Shown here piece after piece: positions 42,431 through 51,053 of a DNA stretch of 64,000 bases. Below the pieces are notes generated by a model. It made no database searches. It had not been told where the DNA came from and saw only the letters and a list, made by a program, of their open reading frames with translations. The position numbers and the translations under genes are program-made. Source of the stretch: Nocardia arizonensis (GTDB lineage Bacteria; Actinomycetota; Actinomycetes; Mycobacteriales; Mycobacteriaceae); assembly GCF_001310275.1 (NCBI RefSeq), contig NZ_LGYZ01000123.1:1-64000 (forward strand), read 5' to 3'. The stretch's first letter is position 1, and each line of letters begins with the position of its first letter.

Positions 42431-43534
42431 GTGAAGGTACGCGCGCGGGTCAGCAGTCTGCTGCCCGATTTCCCCTGGGACACGATCGCGGGGGCCAAGG
42501 CCGTCGCGGCGGCGCATCCGGGCGGAATCGTCGACCTGTCCGTCGGCACCCCGGTCGACCCGGTCGACCCCCTCATCCGGGCGGCGCTCGATTCGGTGGC
42601 CGAGGTGCCGGGCTATCCGGCCACCCACGGCACGCCCGAATTGCGCGCCGCCGCCGTGCGCGCGCTCGAGCGCCGCTACGGCATCACCGGGGTCGACCCT
42701 GCGGCCGTACTGCCCGTGATCGGCACCAAGGAACTGATCGCGGGTTTGCCGCGGCTGCTCGGACTCGGCGCGGCGGATCTGGTCGTCATCCCGGAGGTGG
42801 CCTATCCGACCTACGAGGTCGGCGCGCTGCTCGCGGGCGCCGAGGTGCTGCGCGCGGACGGGTTGACCAGGCTCGGTCCGCGCAATCCGGCGCTGATCTA
42901 CGTGAATTCCCCGTCCAATCCGACCGGCAGGGTGCTCGGCGTCGATCACCTGCGCAAGGTCGTCGCCTTCGCGCGCGAGCGGGGCGCGATCGTCGCCTCC
43001 GACGAGTGCTACCTGGGCCTGACCTGGGAGGGCCGCGCGGTGTCGCTGCTCGATCCCGAGGTCTGCGACGGTGACCACACGAATCTGCTCGCGGTGCACT
43101 CGCTGTCCAAGACCTCCAATCTGGCCAGCTACCGCGCCGGATTCGTGGCGGGTGATCCCACTGTCGTCGCCGAACTGCTGGAGGTGCGCAAACACTCCGG
43201 CATGATCATGCCGCTGCCGGTGCAGGCGGCCATGACCGCCGCGCTCGGCGACGACGCCCACGAGGCGCGCCAGCGCGAGCGGTACCGGGCGCGCCGGGAG
43301 ATCCTGCGCGCGGCACTGCTCGGGGCCGGATTCCGCATCGATCATTCCGAGGCGGGCCTGTACCTGTGGGCGACCCGGGGCGAGAACTGCCGCGGCACCC
43401 TGGACTGGCTGGCCGAACGCGGAATCCTCGCGGCTCCCGGCGATTTCTACGGTCCGACCGCCAGCGAGCACGTGCGCCTCGCGCTGACCGCGACCGACGA
43501 GCGCGTCGCGGCCGTCGCCGAGCGACTCGGCTGA
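42431..43534 (+). CDS. dapC: Succinyldiaminopimelate aminotransferase (DapC-type)
   Basis: The 367-residue protein is a fold-type I PLP aminotransferase. Key features are YVNSPSNPTGRVLGVDHLRK (substrate/PLP loop), VASDECYLGL, and the Schiff-base lysine in HSLSKTSNLASYRAGFVAG (about residue 223). Position after fdxC and 7-9 kb before dapD and dapE supports a role in the succinylase branch of lysine and diaminopimelate synthesis, at the step before DapE. Two related aminotransferases exist in mycobacteria, so an assay would be needed to fix substrate. GTG 42431 is chosen; GTG 42419, overlapping fdxC, is possible. Confidence 0.85.
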   Translation: MKVRARVSSLLPDFPWDTIAGAKAVAAAHPGGIVDLSVGTPVDPVDPLIRAALDSVAEVPGYPATHGTPELRAAAVRALERRYGITGVDPAAVLPVIGTKELIAGLPRLLGLGAADLVVIPEVAYPTYEVGALLAGAEVLRADGLTRLGPRNPALIYVNSPSNPTGRVLGVDHLRKVVAFARERGAIVASDECYLGLTWEGRAVSLLDPEVCDGDHTNLLAVHSLSKTSNLASYRAGFVAGDPTVVAELLEVRKHSGMIMPLPVQAAMTAALGDDAHEARQRERYRARREILRAALLGAGFRIDHSEAGLYLWATRGENCRGTLDWLAERGILAAPGDFYGPTASEHVRLALTATDERVAAVAERLG

Positions 43535-43604
43535 TACGGGCCGGGTTGCTGACACGCTGTTCCGCCTGGGGCGACGAGTAGGCTTCGGGGCGCTAGCCTG
43601 GGGT

Positions 43605-45239
43605 ATGGACGCTGTCACGGTTGTCCCTACCCCGGCGAACGAGCCGGTGCGCACCTACGCACCCGGCAGCCGCGAGCGTGAAGTGCTGCACACCGAACTC
43701 GACCGCATCTGGGCCGAATCCGTCGACGTCGCGCTGGTGATCGGCGGGAAACATCGGCCCGGCATCGGCGAGCGGCACAGTATCGTCGCGCCGCATCGGC
43801 ATCGCCACATCCTGGGGACCTACACCGATACCACCCATTCCGAAGCGCGCGGCGCGATCGAGGCGGCGACGGCCGCCGCACCGGGCTGGCGCAACCTGCC
43901 ATTCGCCGAGCGGGCCGCGATCTTTCTGCGCGCGGCCGATCTGCTGGCCGGTCCGTGGCGGGAGACCGTCGCGGCGGCGACCATGCTCGGACAGTCCAAG
44001 ACGGCGATTCAGGCCGAGATCGACGCGCCCTGCGAACTGGTCGACTTCTGGCGGTTCAATGTCGCCTTCGCCCGCGACATACTCGCCCAGCAGCCGCGGT
44101 CGAGTCCCGGCGTGTGGAACCGCATGGATTACCGGCCGTTGGAAGGTTTCGTCTACGCGATCACTCCCTTCAACTTCACCGCCATCGCGGGGAATCTGCC
44201 CACCGCGCCCGCGCTCATGGGCAATACCGTGATCTGGAAGCCCGCGCCGACCCAGACCCTGGCCGCGTTCTACACCATGCGGCTGCTGGAGGCGGCGGGA
44301 CTGCCGCCGGGGGTGATCAATATGGTGACCGGCGACGGGGTCGCGGTGTCGGAGGTCGCGCTCACCGATCCTCGGCTGGCGGGCATTCATTTCACCGGTT
44401 CGACGGCGACCTTCCGGTACCTGTGGCAGCAGGTCGGCGCGAATATCGGCCGCTACCACGGCTATCCGAGGTTGGTGGGGGAGACCGGCGGCAAGGACTT
44501 CGTCGTCGCGCATCCCTCCGCCGATCCCGCCGCCCTGCGCACGGCGCTGGTGCGCGGTGCGTACGAATACCAGGGACAGAAATGTTCGGCGGCATCGCGC
44601 GCCTATATCGCGCGATCGGTGTGGCGGGTCATGGGCGATGAATTCCTCGATTTCACAGAGCATCTCGCATACGGTGACGTCGCGGATCTGACCAATTTCG
44701 GCGGCGCGCTGATCGACCGGCGAGCCTTCGACAAGAATGTGGCCGCGATCGAACGGGCCCGCGATGCCGGGATCACGATTCCGGTGGGCGGCTCCTACGA
44801 CGACGCGGAGGGTTATTTCGTCCGCCCGACGGTGCTGTTGGTCGACGATCCGCGCGATCAGTCCTTCAGCACCGAGTATTTCGGCCCGATACTGGCCGTG
44901 CACGTCTACGACGACGCCGAACCCGGCGCCTACGCGGCAATTCTGGCCGAGGTCGAATCGGCGGCACCTTACGCGCTGACCGGTGCGATCTTCGCCGAGG
45001 ACCGCCGCGCCATCGAACAGGCGGGCGCCGCACTGCGTTTCGCGGCGGGCAATTTCTACATCAACGACAAGCCCACCGGCGCGGTGGTCGGTCAGCAGCC
45101 CTTCGGCGGTGCGCGCGCATCGGGCACCGACGACAAGGCTGGTTCGCCGCTGAACCTGCTGCGCTGGGTGGCCCCGCGCACGATCAAGGAGACTTTCGTC
45201 CCGCCGGTCGACCACCGGTACCCGCACATGGATGTCTGA
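43605..45239 (+). CDS. pruA: L-glutamate gamma-semialdehyde dehydrogenase (PruA/RocA)
   Basis: The 544-residue enzyme oxidises glutamate semialdehyde (or pyrroline-5-carboxylate) to glutamate with NAD+. Active-site motifs are the catalytic Cys in YQGQKCSAASRAYIA (about residue 330) and the general-base Glu in VGETGGKDFVVAHP (about residue 292). NAD-binding ITPFNFTAIAGNLPTAPALM is near 185. Length fits the single-domain form. The proline dehydrogenase gene follows about 57 bases downstream, so the two probably form an operon for proline catabolism (Rv1187-Rv1188 equivalents). Confidence 0.97.
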   Translation: MDAVTVVPTPANEPVRTYAPGSREREVLHTELDRIWAESVDVALVIGGKHRPGIGERHSIVAPHRHRHILGTYTDTTHSEARGAIEAATAAAPGWRNLPFAERAAIFLRAADLLAGPWRETVAAATMLGQSKTAIQAEIDAPCELVDFWRFNVAFARDILAQQPRSSPGVWNRMDYRPLEGFVYAITPFNFTAIAGNLPTAPALMGNTVIWKPAPTQTLAAFYTMRLLEAAGLPPGVINMVTGDGVAVSEVALTDPRLAGIHFTGSTATFRYLWQQVGANIGRYHGYPRLVGETGGKDFVVAHPSADPAALRTALVRGAYEYQGQKCSAASRAYIARSVWRVMGDEFLDFTEHLAYGDVADLTNFGGALIDRRAFDKNVAAIERARDAGITIPVGGSYDDAEGYFVRPTVLLVDDPRDQSFSTEYFGPILAVHVYDDAEPGAYAAILAEVESAAPYALTGAIFAEDRRAIEQAGAALRFAAGNFYINDKPTGAVVGQQPFGGARASGTDDKAGSPLNLLRWVAPRTIKETFVPPVDHRYPHMDV

Positions 45240-45296
45240 GTCGAGCGAGGACAGAGGAGGCGCGGTGCGCGAATCGAACGCGATGGCGGACGCGCG

Positions 45297-46256
45297 GTGG
45301 TGAATCCGCTGCGTCCGGTGATTCTCGCGGCGGCCGGGTCGCCGCGGATGAAGCGGGTGGTGACCGGGACGCCGGTCACCGCGGATATCGTGCGGCGATT
45401 CGTGGCGGGGGAGGACCGGTCGCGTCTGCTGCCGGTCGCGGGCGAACTGCTGGGAACCGGCCGCATGATCAGCGTCGACTTCCTCGGTGAGAACACCACC
45501 GACCGGTCACGGGCCGAGGCGACCGTGGCCGAATACCGCTCGCTGATCAACGATCTCGCGGCCGTAGCGCGACCCGACTTCTCGGCGACGCCCGCCGCGC
45601 CGGTCGAAGTGTCGGTGAAGCTGTCGGCGCTCGGGCAGGCGCTGCCCGTGGTCGGCCCGGCGGTCGCCACCGAGAATCTGCGCGTCTTGTGCGCCGAGGC
45701 GGCCGAGGCCGGGGTGTGGGTCACCGTGGACGCCGAGGACCACACCACCACCGACGCCACGCTGTCCACGGTGCGGGCACTGCGTGCCGAATTCCCCTGG
45801 CTCGGTGCGGTTCTCCAGGCATATCTACATCGCACCGAGGCCGACTGCGCCGAGTTCGCCGGGCCCGGCTCGCGAATTCGGTTGTGCAAGGGCGCCTATC
45901 GGGAACCGCAGGGCGTGGCCTTCCAGCACGCGACCGAGGTGACCGACGCCTATCTGCGCTGCCTGGAGGTACTGATGTACGGGCAGGGATATCCGATGGT
46001 GGCATCGCACGATCCGGTGGTGACGCTCGCCGCGGCGACTCTGGCCGCCGAAACAGGCCGTGCCGCTTACCGTTTCGAGTATCAGATGCTCTACGGCATT
46101 CGGCCCGCCGAGCAGATGCGGCTCGCCGAGGCCGGAAACGGGATGCGGGTCTATATTCCGTACGGCACCGAGTGGTACGGCTATCTGACGCGCCGACTGG
46201 CCGAACGGCCGGCCAATTTGACCTTCTTCCTGCGCGCGCTGGTGCGCAGGAACTGA
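45297..46256 (+). CDS. Proline dehydrogenase, monofunctional
   Basis: The 319-residue flavoprotein oxidises proline to pyrroline-5-carboxylate. FAD-barrel motifs include VSVKLSALGQALP (about residue 102), VTVDAEDHTTTDA, LQAYLHRTEADC, RLCKGAYREP and the closing YIPYGTEWYGYLTRRLAERP, which carries the substrate-binding arginines. It follows pruA on the same strand and the pair channels proline to glutamate. GTG 45297 is the first in-frame start with normal family length. Immediately beyond its stop lies an opposite-strand fragment of a DUF2236 gene. Confidence 0.95.
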   Translation: MVNPLRPVILAAAGSPRMKRVVTGTPVTADIVRRFVAGEDRSRLLPVAGELLGTGRMISVDFLGENTTDRSRAEATVAEYRSLINDLAAVARPDFSATPAAPVEVSVKLSALGQALPVVGPAVATENLRVLCAEAAEAGVWVTVDAEDHTTTDATLSTVRALRAEFPWLGAVLQAYLHRTEADCAEFAGPGSRIRLCKGAYREPQGVAFQHATEVTDAYLRCLEVLMYGQGYPMVASHDPVVTLAAATLAAETGRAAYRFEYQMLYGIRPAEQMRLAEAGNGMRVYIPYGTEWYGYLTRRLAERPANLTFFLRALVRRN

Positions 46257-46259
46257 TCG

Positions 46260-46379
46260 GACCAGTGGCTTGCCGAGCAGATACCGCGCCCGCTTATCCC
46301 ACAGGAAGGCATTGAGCGGAAACAGCCTGGCTTGCTTGGGCAGCGCGCGGTACACCTCGTCATGTCGGGGTGGTGTCAA
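46260..46379 (-). pseudogene. 3' remnant of a DUF2236 (MpaB-like) oxygenase gene
   Basis: Read on the minus strand this stretch encodes LPKQARLFPLNAFLWDKRAR followed by YLLGKPLV. This matches the C-terminal end of the intact DUF2236 protein encoded 850 bases away (LATLPVYAFLWDMRLRRRLG then LRLV). Only about 40 C-terminal residues remain; the frame has no family-like sequence upstream and no stop at the expected place, running into the proline dehydrogenase region. It is a decayed partial copy or relic of a second DUF2236 gene beside the TetR regulator. Confidence 0.6.
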
Positions 46380-46466
46380 TCGGGCTGGACCCCGCTCGGT
46401 GGTGACACTATGCGATGCTTAACGCATCATCGTTTCGACAGTCGAGTGTGGACGGGGTTGGAACAT

Positions 46467-47099
46467 ATGACCGGGTTTACCAAGTTGCTGCCGCTGGTAC
46501 GCGGTGCGAAGGCCGACGACGAGCAACAGGCCCATGTCCTGGACGCCGCGCTGCTGGCATTCCTCGACTTCGGAATCAAGCGCACCAGTATGGTCGAGGT
46601 CGCGCGGCGGTGCGGGTTGTCCCTCGCCACCCTCTATCGCCGTTTCGCGGGCAAGTCCGACCTGATCCAAGCCGTCGCGCTGCGTCAGACCCGCGAGTTC
46701 ATCGATGAGGTCGACGGCGTGCTCCAGCGTCAGGTCGATTTGGACGCGGGCGCCGAGGAACAGATCATCGAACTGTTCGCCGCGTTCATCAACGGTCTGC
46801 GCGACAACAAACTGGTGCACCGGCTGCTGTCCACCGAACCCGAACTGGTGCTGCCCTACCTCACCACCCGCGGCGCGCCGATCATCGAACTCGGCCGCGA
46901 CTACCTGACCGAGTTCGTGACACGCCTACAGCGCGAGGGCAAGTTACCCGCCTACGATCCCGAGCCGCTGGCCGAGATGATCGCGCGCACGGCGGTCTCG
47001 CTGGCGCTGACCCCGCAGACGGTGATCCCGCTCGGCGACGACGACGCGATCCGGCGCTTCGCCCGCGACCACGTCGTCGTCTCCTTCCGGGTGTCCTGA
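46467..47099 (+). CDS. TetR family transcriptional regulator
   Basis: The 210-residue protein has the TetR helix-turn-helix in FLDFGIKRTSMVEVARRCGL followed by SLATLYRRFAGKSDLIQAVA (residues about 31-70). The C-terminal ligand domain (EQIIELFAAFINGLRDNKLV) is helical and diverged. ATG 46467 gives the usual length. It is convergent with the DUF2236 oxygenase gene with 4 bases between stops, an arrangement common in Nocardia where the regulator probably controls that gene. No operator was identified. Confidence 0.88.
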   Translation: MTGFTKLLPLVRGAKADDEQQAHVLDAALLAFLDFGIKRTSMVEVARRCGLSLATLYRRFAGKSDLIQAVALRQTREFIDEVDGVLQRQVDLDAGAEEQIIELFAAFINGLRDNKLVHRLLSTEPELVLPYLTTRGAPIIELGRDYLTEFVTRLQREGKLPAYDPEPLAEMIARTAVSLALTPQTVIPLGDDDAIRRFARDHVVVSFRVS

Positions 47100-47103
47100 A
47101 CCG

Positions 47104-47955
47104 TCAGACCAGGCGCAAGCCGAGGCGGCGGCGCAGACGCATATCCCACAGGAAGGCGTACACGGGCAGCGTCGCGAGTTGCCGCGGCATCCGTTCCTCG
47201 ACCGCGCCGACCGCGGTGAGCAGGCGCGCGAGTCTGCGGTCGTCGTCCTCGCTCCAGCTCATGCCCATCTGTTCGCGCAGGCGCGCGGGCAGCATGCCCG
47301 CGGTGACCCAGCGGTGGAACGGGCCGAGGCTCACCCGGACCGGCCACGGGAACATCTTCAGGTCGACGATGTCGTCGAGCATGGCGCGCACCGGGGGATC
47401 GATGCGGGTCTCGGCGAGATGTTCGTTCCAGTAGCGCTCGAAGGCGGCGCGGTCGGCGGGCCATAGTGCCGCGGGCATCTGAAGGGTGCTGCCGAGGCGT
47501 TCGGCGTGCCGGTAGAACCCGTCGGCCGCGGCGTCGTCCATGAGGCCGTGCATGCGCTCGTACAGATCGCGCGCGCCCCAGTAGAGGCAGGCCGCCACCC
47601 ACAGTTGCAGTGTCGGGTCGAATGCGTTGTAGCGCACCGGACTCGACGGGCCCGACCGCACCGCGCGATGGGAGGCGTTGACCGCCTCCCGATACGCGGC
47701 CCGCTCGTCATCGGTGCCGAGCATGGCGACGGCGAGATAGGTCAGCGTGGTCCGCGTCCGCTTGATCGGATGCCGCATGAGGTTGCCGCTGTCCACCGGA
47801 CTCTCCAACACCCCGTACCCGACCTGCGGCGCGCTGAGCTGCATGATGACATTCGCGGCCGCCCCGAAGAAGACGGCAGATCCGTCCAGATGGGCCCCGA
47901 TGTCGAATCCGCGCTCGGCGGCGGCGGTGGTTGTGGCGCGCGATGGGCTGGTCAT
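47104..47955 (-). CDS. DUF2236 oxygenase (MpaB/latex-clearing-protein type)
   Basis: The 283-residue protein belongs to the DUF2236 (MpaB/Lcp) family of b-type heme oxygenases. The conserved block VRYNAFDPTLQLWVAACLYW (about residues 105-125) includes the family's FDPxLQxWVAAxL pattern. HRAVRSGPSSPVRYNA and FHRWVTAGMLPARLREQMGM are also typical. The end is FLWDMRLRRRLG. Family members cleave or oxygenate isoprenoid or fungal-metabolite double bonds, but here the substrate is unknown. It is convergent with the TetR gene. ATG 47955 is chosen; the preceding 14 residues look non-coding. Confidence 0.87.
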   Translation of the reverse strand: MTSPSRATTTAAAERGFDIGAHLDGSAVFFGAAANVIMQLSAPQVGYGVLESPVDSGNLMRHPIKRTRTTLTYLAVAMLGTDDERAAYREAVNASHRAVRSGPSSPVRYNAFDPTLQLWVAACLYWGARDLYERMHGLMDDAAADGFYRHAERLGSTLQMPAALWPADRAAFERYWNEHLAETRIDPPVRAMLDDIVDLKMFPWPVRVSLGPFHRWVTAGMLPARLREQMGMSWSEDDDRRLARLLTAVGAVEERMPRQLATLPVYAFLWDMRLRRRLGLRLV

Positions 47956-48136
47956 CGTCGACCCCCGAATTCTCGTCGTTGAGAACGATATGCACAAACC
48001 GTCTCATCATCTCGAAAGCCTGTCAACCGGCATTTCGATAACGATCCCCGCGCCTCTCGATCCACCGGCTCGGTCGACGGCATACGGCCCGACCCCGGAC
48101 GGAGGGCGGGCGTCGGGCGGCAAGTAACGTGGGCGA

Positions 48137-49567
48137 ATGCCGTTCGGACCGCCGTCGCCGCTGCTTCGATCACTGAATCCGCACACCGTGGCGGCGGGGG
48201 ACGATATCCCCGATGCCGTCACCATCGACGGCGTGCGGCTGTCGCGCGGCGACCTGCTCGGCGCGGCGACCTCGGTCGCGGAGCGAATCGCTCGCGCGGA
48301 TCGGGTGGCGGTGCTGGCGGCGCCTACCGTCACAACGGTGCTGGCGGTGGTCGGGTGTCTGATCGCGGGGGTGACGGTGGTACCGGTGCCGCCGGATTCC
48401 GGGGCCGCCGAACTCGCGCACATACTCACCGATTCGGGGGCGCAGGCGTGGCTCGGCGCGGCGCCGGAAGGCACGGATCTGCCGGTGGTGCCGGTTCGGA
48501 CGCACGCGCGGTCGTGGCACACCTACCCGGAGCCGGACCCGGCGGGCGCGGCATTCGTGCTGTACACCTCCGGCACCACCGGATTGCCCAAGGGAGTGGT
48601 GCTGAGCCGGGCGGCCATCGCCGCCGGACTCGACGCGCTCGCCGACGCCTGGTCGTGGACGGCGAAAGATACTCTGGTGCACGGACTTCCGCTGTTCCAC
48701 GTGCACGGTCTCATACTCGGCCTGCTCGGCCCGCTGCGGGTCGGTAGCCCGCTGATCCACACCGGGAAACCCACGCCGAAGGCGTACGCGGAGGCGGACG
48801 GCACCCTGTACTTCGGCGTGCCGACGGTGTGGTCGCGCATCGTGGACGACGCGGAATCGGCACGGCGACTCGCGGGCGCCCGGCTACTGGTCTCGGGGAG
48901 CGCACCCCTGCCGGTGCCGGTGTTCGAGAAGTTGCGCGAACTCACCGGACAGGCGCCGGTCGAGCGCTACGGCATGAGCGAGACGATGATCACGCTGTCC
49001 ACCCGCGCCGACGGCGAACGCAGGCCGGGCTGGGTCGGCACGCCGGTGCTCGGGGTGCGCACGCGCCTGCGCGACGAATCGGGCGCGCCGGTGCCGCACG
49101 ATGGTGAGAGCGTCGGCGCGCTCCAGGTCACCGGGCCCATGCTGTTCGACGGCTATCTGAATCGCCCGGAGGTCACCGCCGAGAGCTGGACCGAGGACGG
49201 CTGGTTCCGCACCGGCGACGTGGCCGCCATCGACCCCGAGGGTTTCCACCGAATCGTGGGCCGGGAATCGGTGGACCTCGTCAAATCCGGCGGCTACCGC
49301 ATCGGCGCGGGGGAGGTCGAAACCGTACTGCTCGGCCACCCCGCGGTCGCGGAGGCCGCGGTGGTCGGACTGCCCGACGACGATCTCGGCCAGCGGGTCG
49401 TCGCCTTCGTCGTACTGCGCGACGGCGCGTCCGCGACCCCGGAATCCGAACTCATCGATCATGTGGCACAGCGACTCTCGGTGCACAAGCGCCCGCGGGA
49501 GATCCGCGTGCTCGACCGGCTCCCGCGCAATGCGATGGGCAAGGTGCAGAAGAAACTGCTGAACTGA
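48137..49567 (+). CDS. fadD36: Acyl-CoA synthetase (FadD36-like)
   Basis: The 476-residue enzyme is an ANL-superfamily acyl-CoA ligase. Motifs: AMP-binding FVLYTSGTTGLPKGVVLSRA (about residue 140), A5 region VERYGMSETMIT, A7 motif DGWFRTGDVAAIDPEGFHRI, and A10-like lysine near the end in PRNAMGKVQKKLLN. It is shorter than most long-chain ligases, like mycobacterial FadD36, which in the same chromosomal neighbourhood lies between putA and dapD. It makes acyl-CoA from a fatty or carboxylic acid with ATP. It is divergent from the DUF2236 gene, with 181 bases between. Confidence 0.86.
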   Translation: MPFGPPSPLLRSLNPHTVAAGDDIPDAVTIDGVRLSRGDLLGAATSVAERIARADRVAVLAAPTVTTVLAVVGCLIAGVTVVPVPPDSGAAELAHILTDSGAQAWLGAAPEGTDLPVVPVRTHARSWHTYPEPDPAGAAFVLYTSGTTGLPKGVVLSRAAIAAGLDALADAWSWTAKDTLVHGLPLFHVHGLILGLLGPLRVGSPLIHTGKPTPKAYAEADGTLYFGVPTVWSRIVDDAESARRLAGARLLVSGSAPLPVPVFEKLRELTGQAPVERYGMSETMITLSTRADGERRPGWVGTPVLGVRTRLRDESGAPVPHDGESVGALQVTGPMLFDGYLNRPEVTAESWTEDGWFRTGDVAAIDPEGFHRIVGRESVDLVKSGGYRIGAGEVETVLLGHPAVAEAAVVGLPDDDLGQRVVAFVVLRDGASATPESELIDHVAQRLSVHKRPREIRVLDRLPRNAMGKVQKKLLN

Positions 49568-49612
49568 TCCGCGCTTGACCTCGAGTGCGGTAGAGGTTCT
49601 ACCGTCGCTGAC

Positions 49613-50002
49613 ATGAACGCACAGCTGACCGTCGAACAGATCGACTACCTGAGCACCCAGCGACTCGGGCGCCTCGCCACCGTGCGCCCCGACGGTACGC
49701 CACAGAACAATCCGGTCGGATTCCGCTACAACGCCGAACTCGGCACGATCGATATCGCAGGCTGGAACATGGGCGATTCGTACAAGTTCCGCAATCTGTC
49801 CGGCAACGCCCGCGTCGCGTTCGTCGTCGACGATGTCGCCTCCGTGCAGCCGTGGCGGGTGCGCTGCCTCGAAATACGTGGCACCGCCGAGGCTTTGACG
49901 GATGTGGAACCCTATGTCAGCGGCCTCGCACGGGAGATGATCCGCATCCATCCGCGGCGGATCATCTCCTTCGGACTCGACGCGGCGAGCGTGCGGCGCT
50001 GA
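49613..50002 (+). CDS. PPOX-class (pyridoxamine-oxidase-like) F420/flavin-dependent oxidoreductase
   Basis: The 129-residue protein is a split-barrel flavin/F420-binding protein: LSTQRLGRLATVRPDGTPQN, then NPVGFRYNAELGTIDIAG, YKFRNLSGNARVAFVVDDV, and IRGTAEALTD. This matches small PPOX-class F420-dependent oxidoreductases rather than true pyridoxamine phosphate oxidases. The substrate is unknown. F420 production is supported by fbiC in the same window. It ends directly against the convergent dapD gene, with stops abutting. Confidence 0.82.
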   Translation: MNAQLTVEQIDYLSTQRLGRLATVRPDGTPQNNPVGFRYNAELGTIDIAGWNMGDSYKFRNLSGNARVAFVVDDVASVQPWRVRCLEIRGTAEALTDVEPYVSGLAREMIRIHPRRIISFGLDAASVRR

Positions 50003-50950
50003 TCAGTCGTTGGCGTGCAGTTCCGCATTGAGTTCGATACCGGTGCCCGCGCGCGCGACGACCTCGACCGCACCCGTGCGGGAGTTGCGTCGGAACAGCA
50101 GATTGTCGCGCCCGGCCAGGTCGCCGGCCTTGACCACCGTGCCGTCCGGGGTGAGCACCTTGGTGCCCGCCGTGACGTAGAGGCCGGCCTCGACCACACA
50201 GTCGTCGCCCAGCGGAATGCCGATACCGGAATTCGCGCCGAGCAGCGATCGCTCGCCGATGGAGATGACGGTGGTGCCGCCGCCGGACAGCGTGCCCATG
50301 ATCGAAGCGCCGCCGCCGATATCGGAACCGTCGCCGACCACGACACCGGCGGAGATGCGGCCCTCGACCATGGAGTTGCCGAGGGTGCCCGCATTGAAGT
50401 TCACGAAGCCCTCGTGCATGACCGTGGTGCCCGCGGCCAGATGCGCGCCGAGGCGGACCCGGTCGGCGTCGCCGATGCGCACACCGGTCGGGATGACGTA
50501 GTCGACCATGCGGGGGAACTTGTCGACGCTGTAGACCGTCACCGGTCCGCGGGCGCGCAATTTGGCGCGGGTGAGTTCGAAGCCCTCCACCGCCGCCGGA
50601 CCGTAATTGGTCCACACCACATTGCTGAGCAGGCCGAACTGCCCGTCCAGATTGACCTCGTGCGGTTTCACCAGGCGGTGTGAGAGCAGGTGCAGACGCA
50701 GATAGACGTCGTGGGCGTCGACCGGGGCGGCCGACAGGTCGGCAATCTCGGTGCGCACCGCGATCACGTCGACCCCGCGCGCGTCGTCGCGGCCGAGCAG
50801 CGCCGCGTACTCCTCGGGAGCCTCGTCCAGCCGTTTGGTGCCGGTCGCGTCGAATTCGCCCAGCTCGGGACCGGGGTACCAGGTGTCGAGGACGGTGCCG
50901 TCCACGGTCACATTGGCGATGCCGACTGCTGCTGCTCCCTTGATACTCAC
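50003..50950 (-). CDS. dapD: 2,3,4,5-tetrahydropyridine-2,6-dicarboxylate N-succinyltransferase
   Basis: The 315-residue enzyme transfers succinyl from succinyl-CoA to tetrahydrodipicolinate in lysine/DAP synthesis. The actinobacterial form has an N-terminal globular region (WYPGPELGEFDATG) and a left-handed beta-helix: VRIGDADRVRLGAHLAAGTT, SAGVVVGDGSDIGGGASIMG, LLGANSGIGIPLGDDCVVEA. Length equals the M. tuberculosis enzyme. GTG 50950 is the only suitable start. It is divergent from dapE by about 100 bases, so both may share regulation in the intergenic region. Confidence 0.96.
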   Translation of the reverse strand: MSIKGAAAVGIANVTVDGTVLDTWYPGPELGEFDATGTKRLDEAPEEYAALLGRDDARGVDVIAVRTEIADLSAAPVDAHDVYLRLHLLSHRLVKPHEVNLDGQFGLLSNVVWTNYGPAAVEGFELTRAKLRARGPVTVYSVDKFPRMVDYVIPTGVRIGDADRVRLGAHLAAGTTVMHEGFVNFNAGTLGNSMVEGRISAGVVVGDGSDIGGGASIMGTLSGGGTTVISIGERSLLGANSGIGIPLGDDCVVEAGLYVTAGTKVLTPDGTVVKAGDLAGRDNLLFRRNSRTGAVEVVARAGTGIELNAELHAND

Positions 50951-51053
50951 GTCGTCAGAGGTTACCGGTCCGCGGGTCGCCGCGGTCGGCCACCTCCGGG
51001 CTATCGCCGTCCCGACGGCCCAGGTGACCGCGTGCGCTCCGTAGGGTGGGCAC

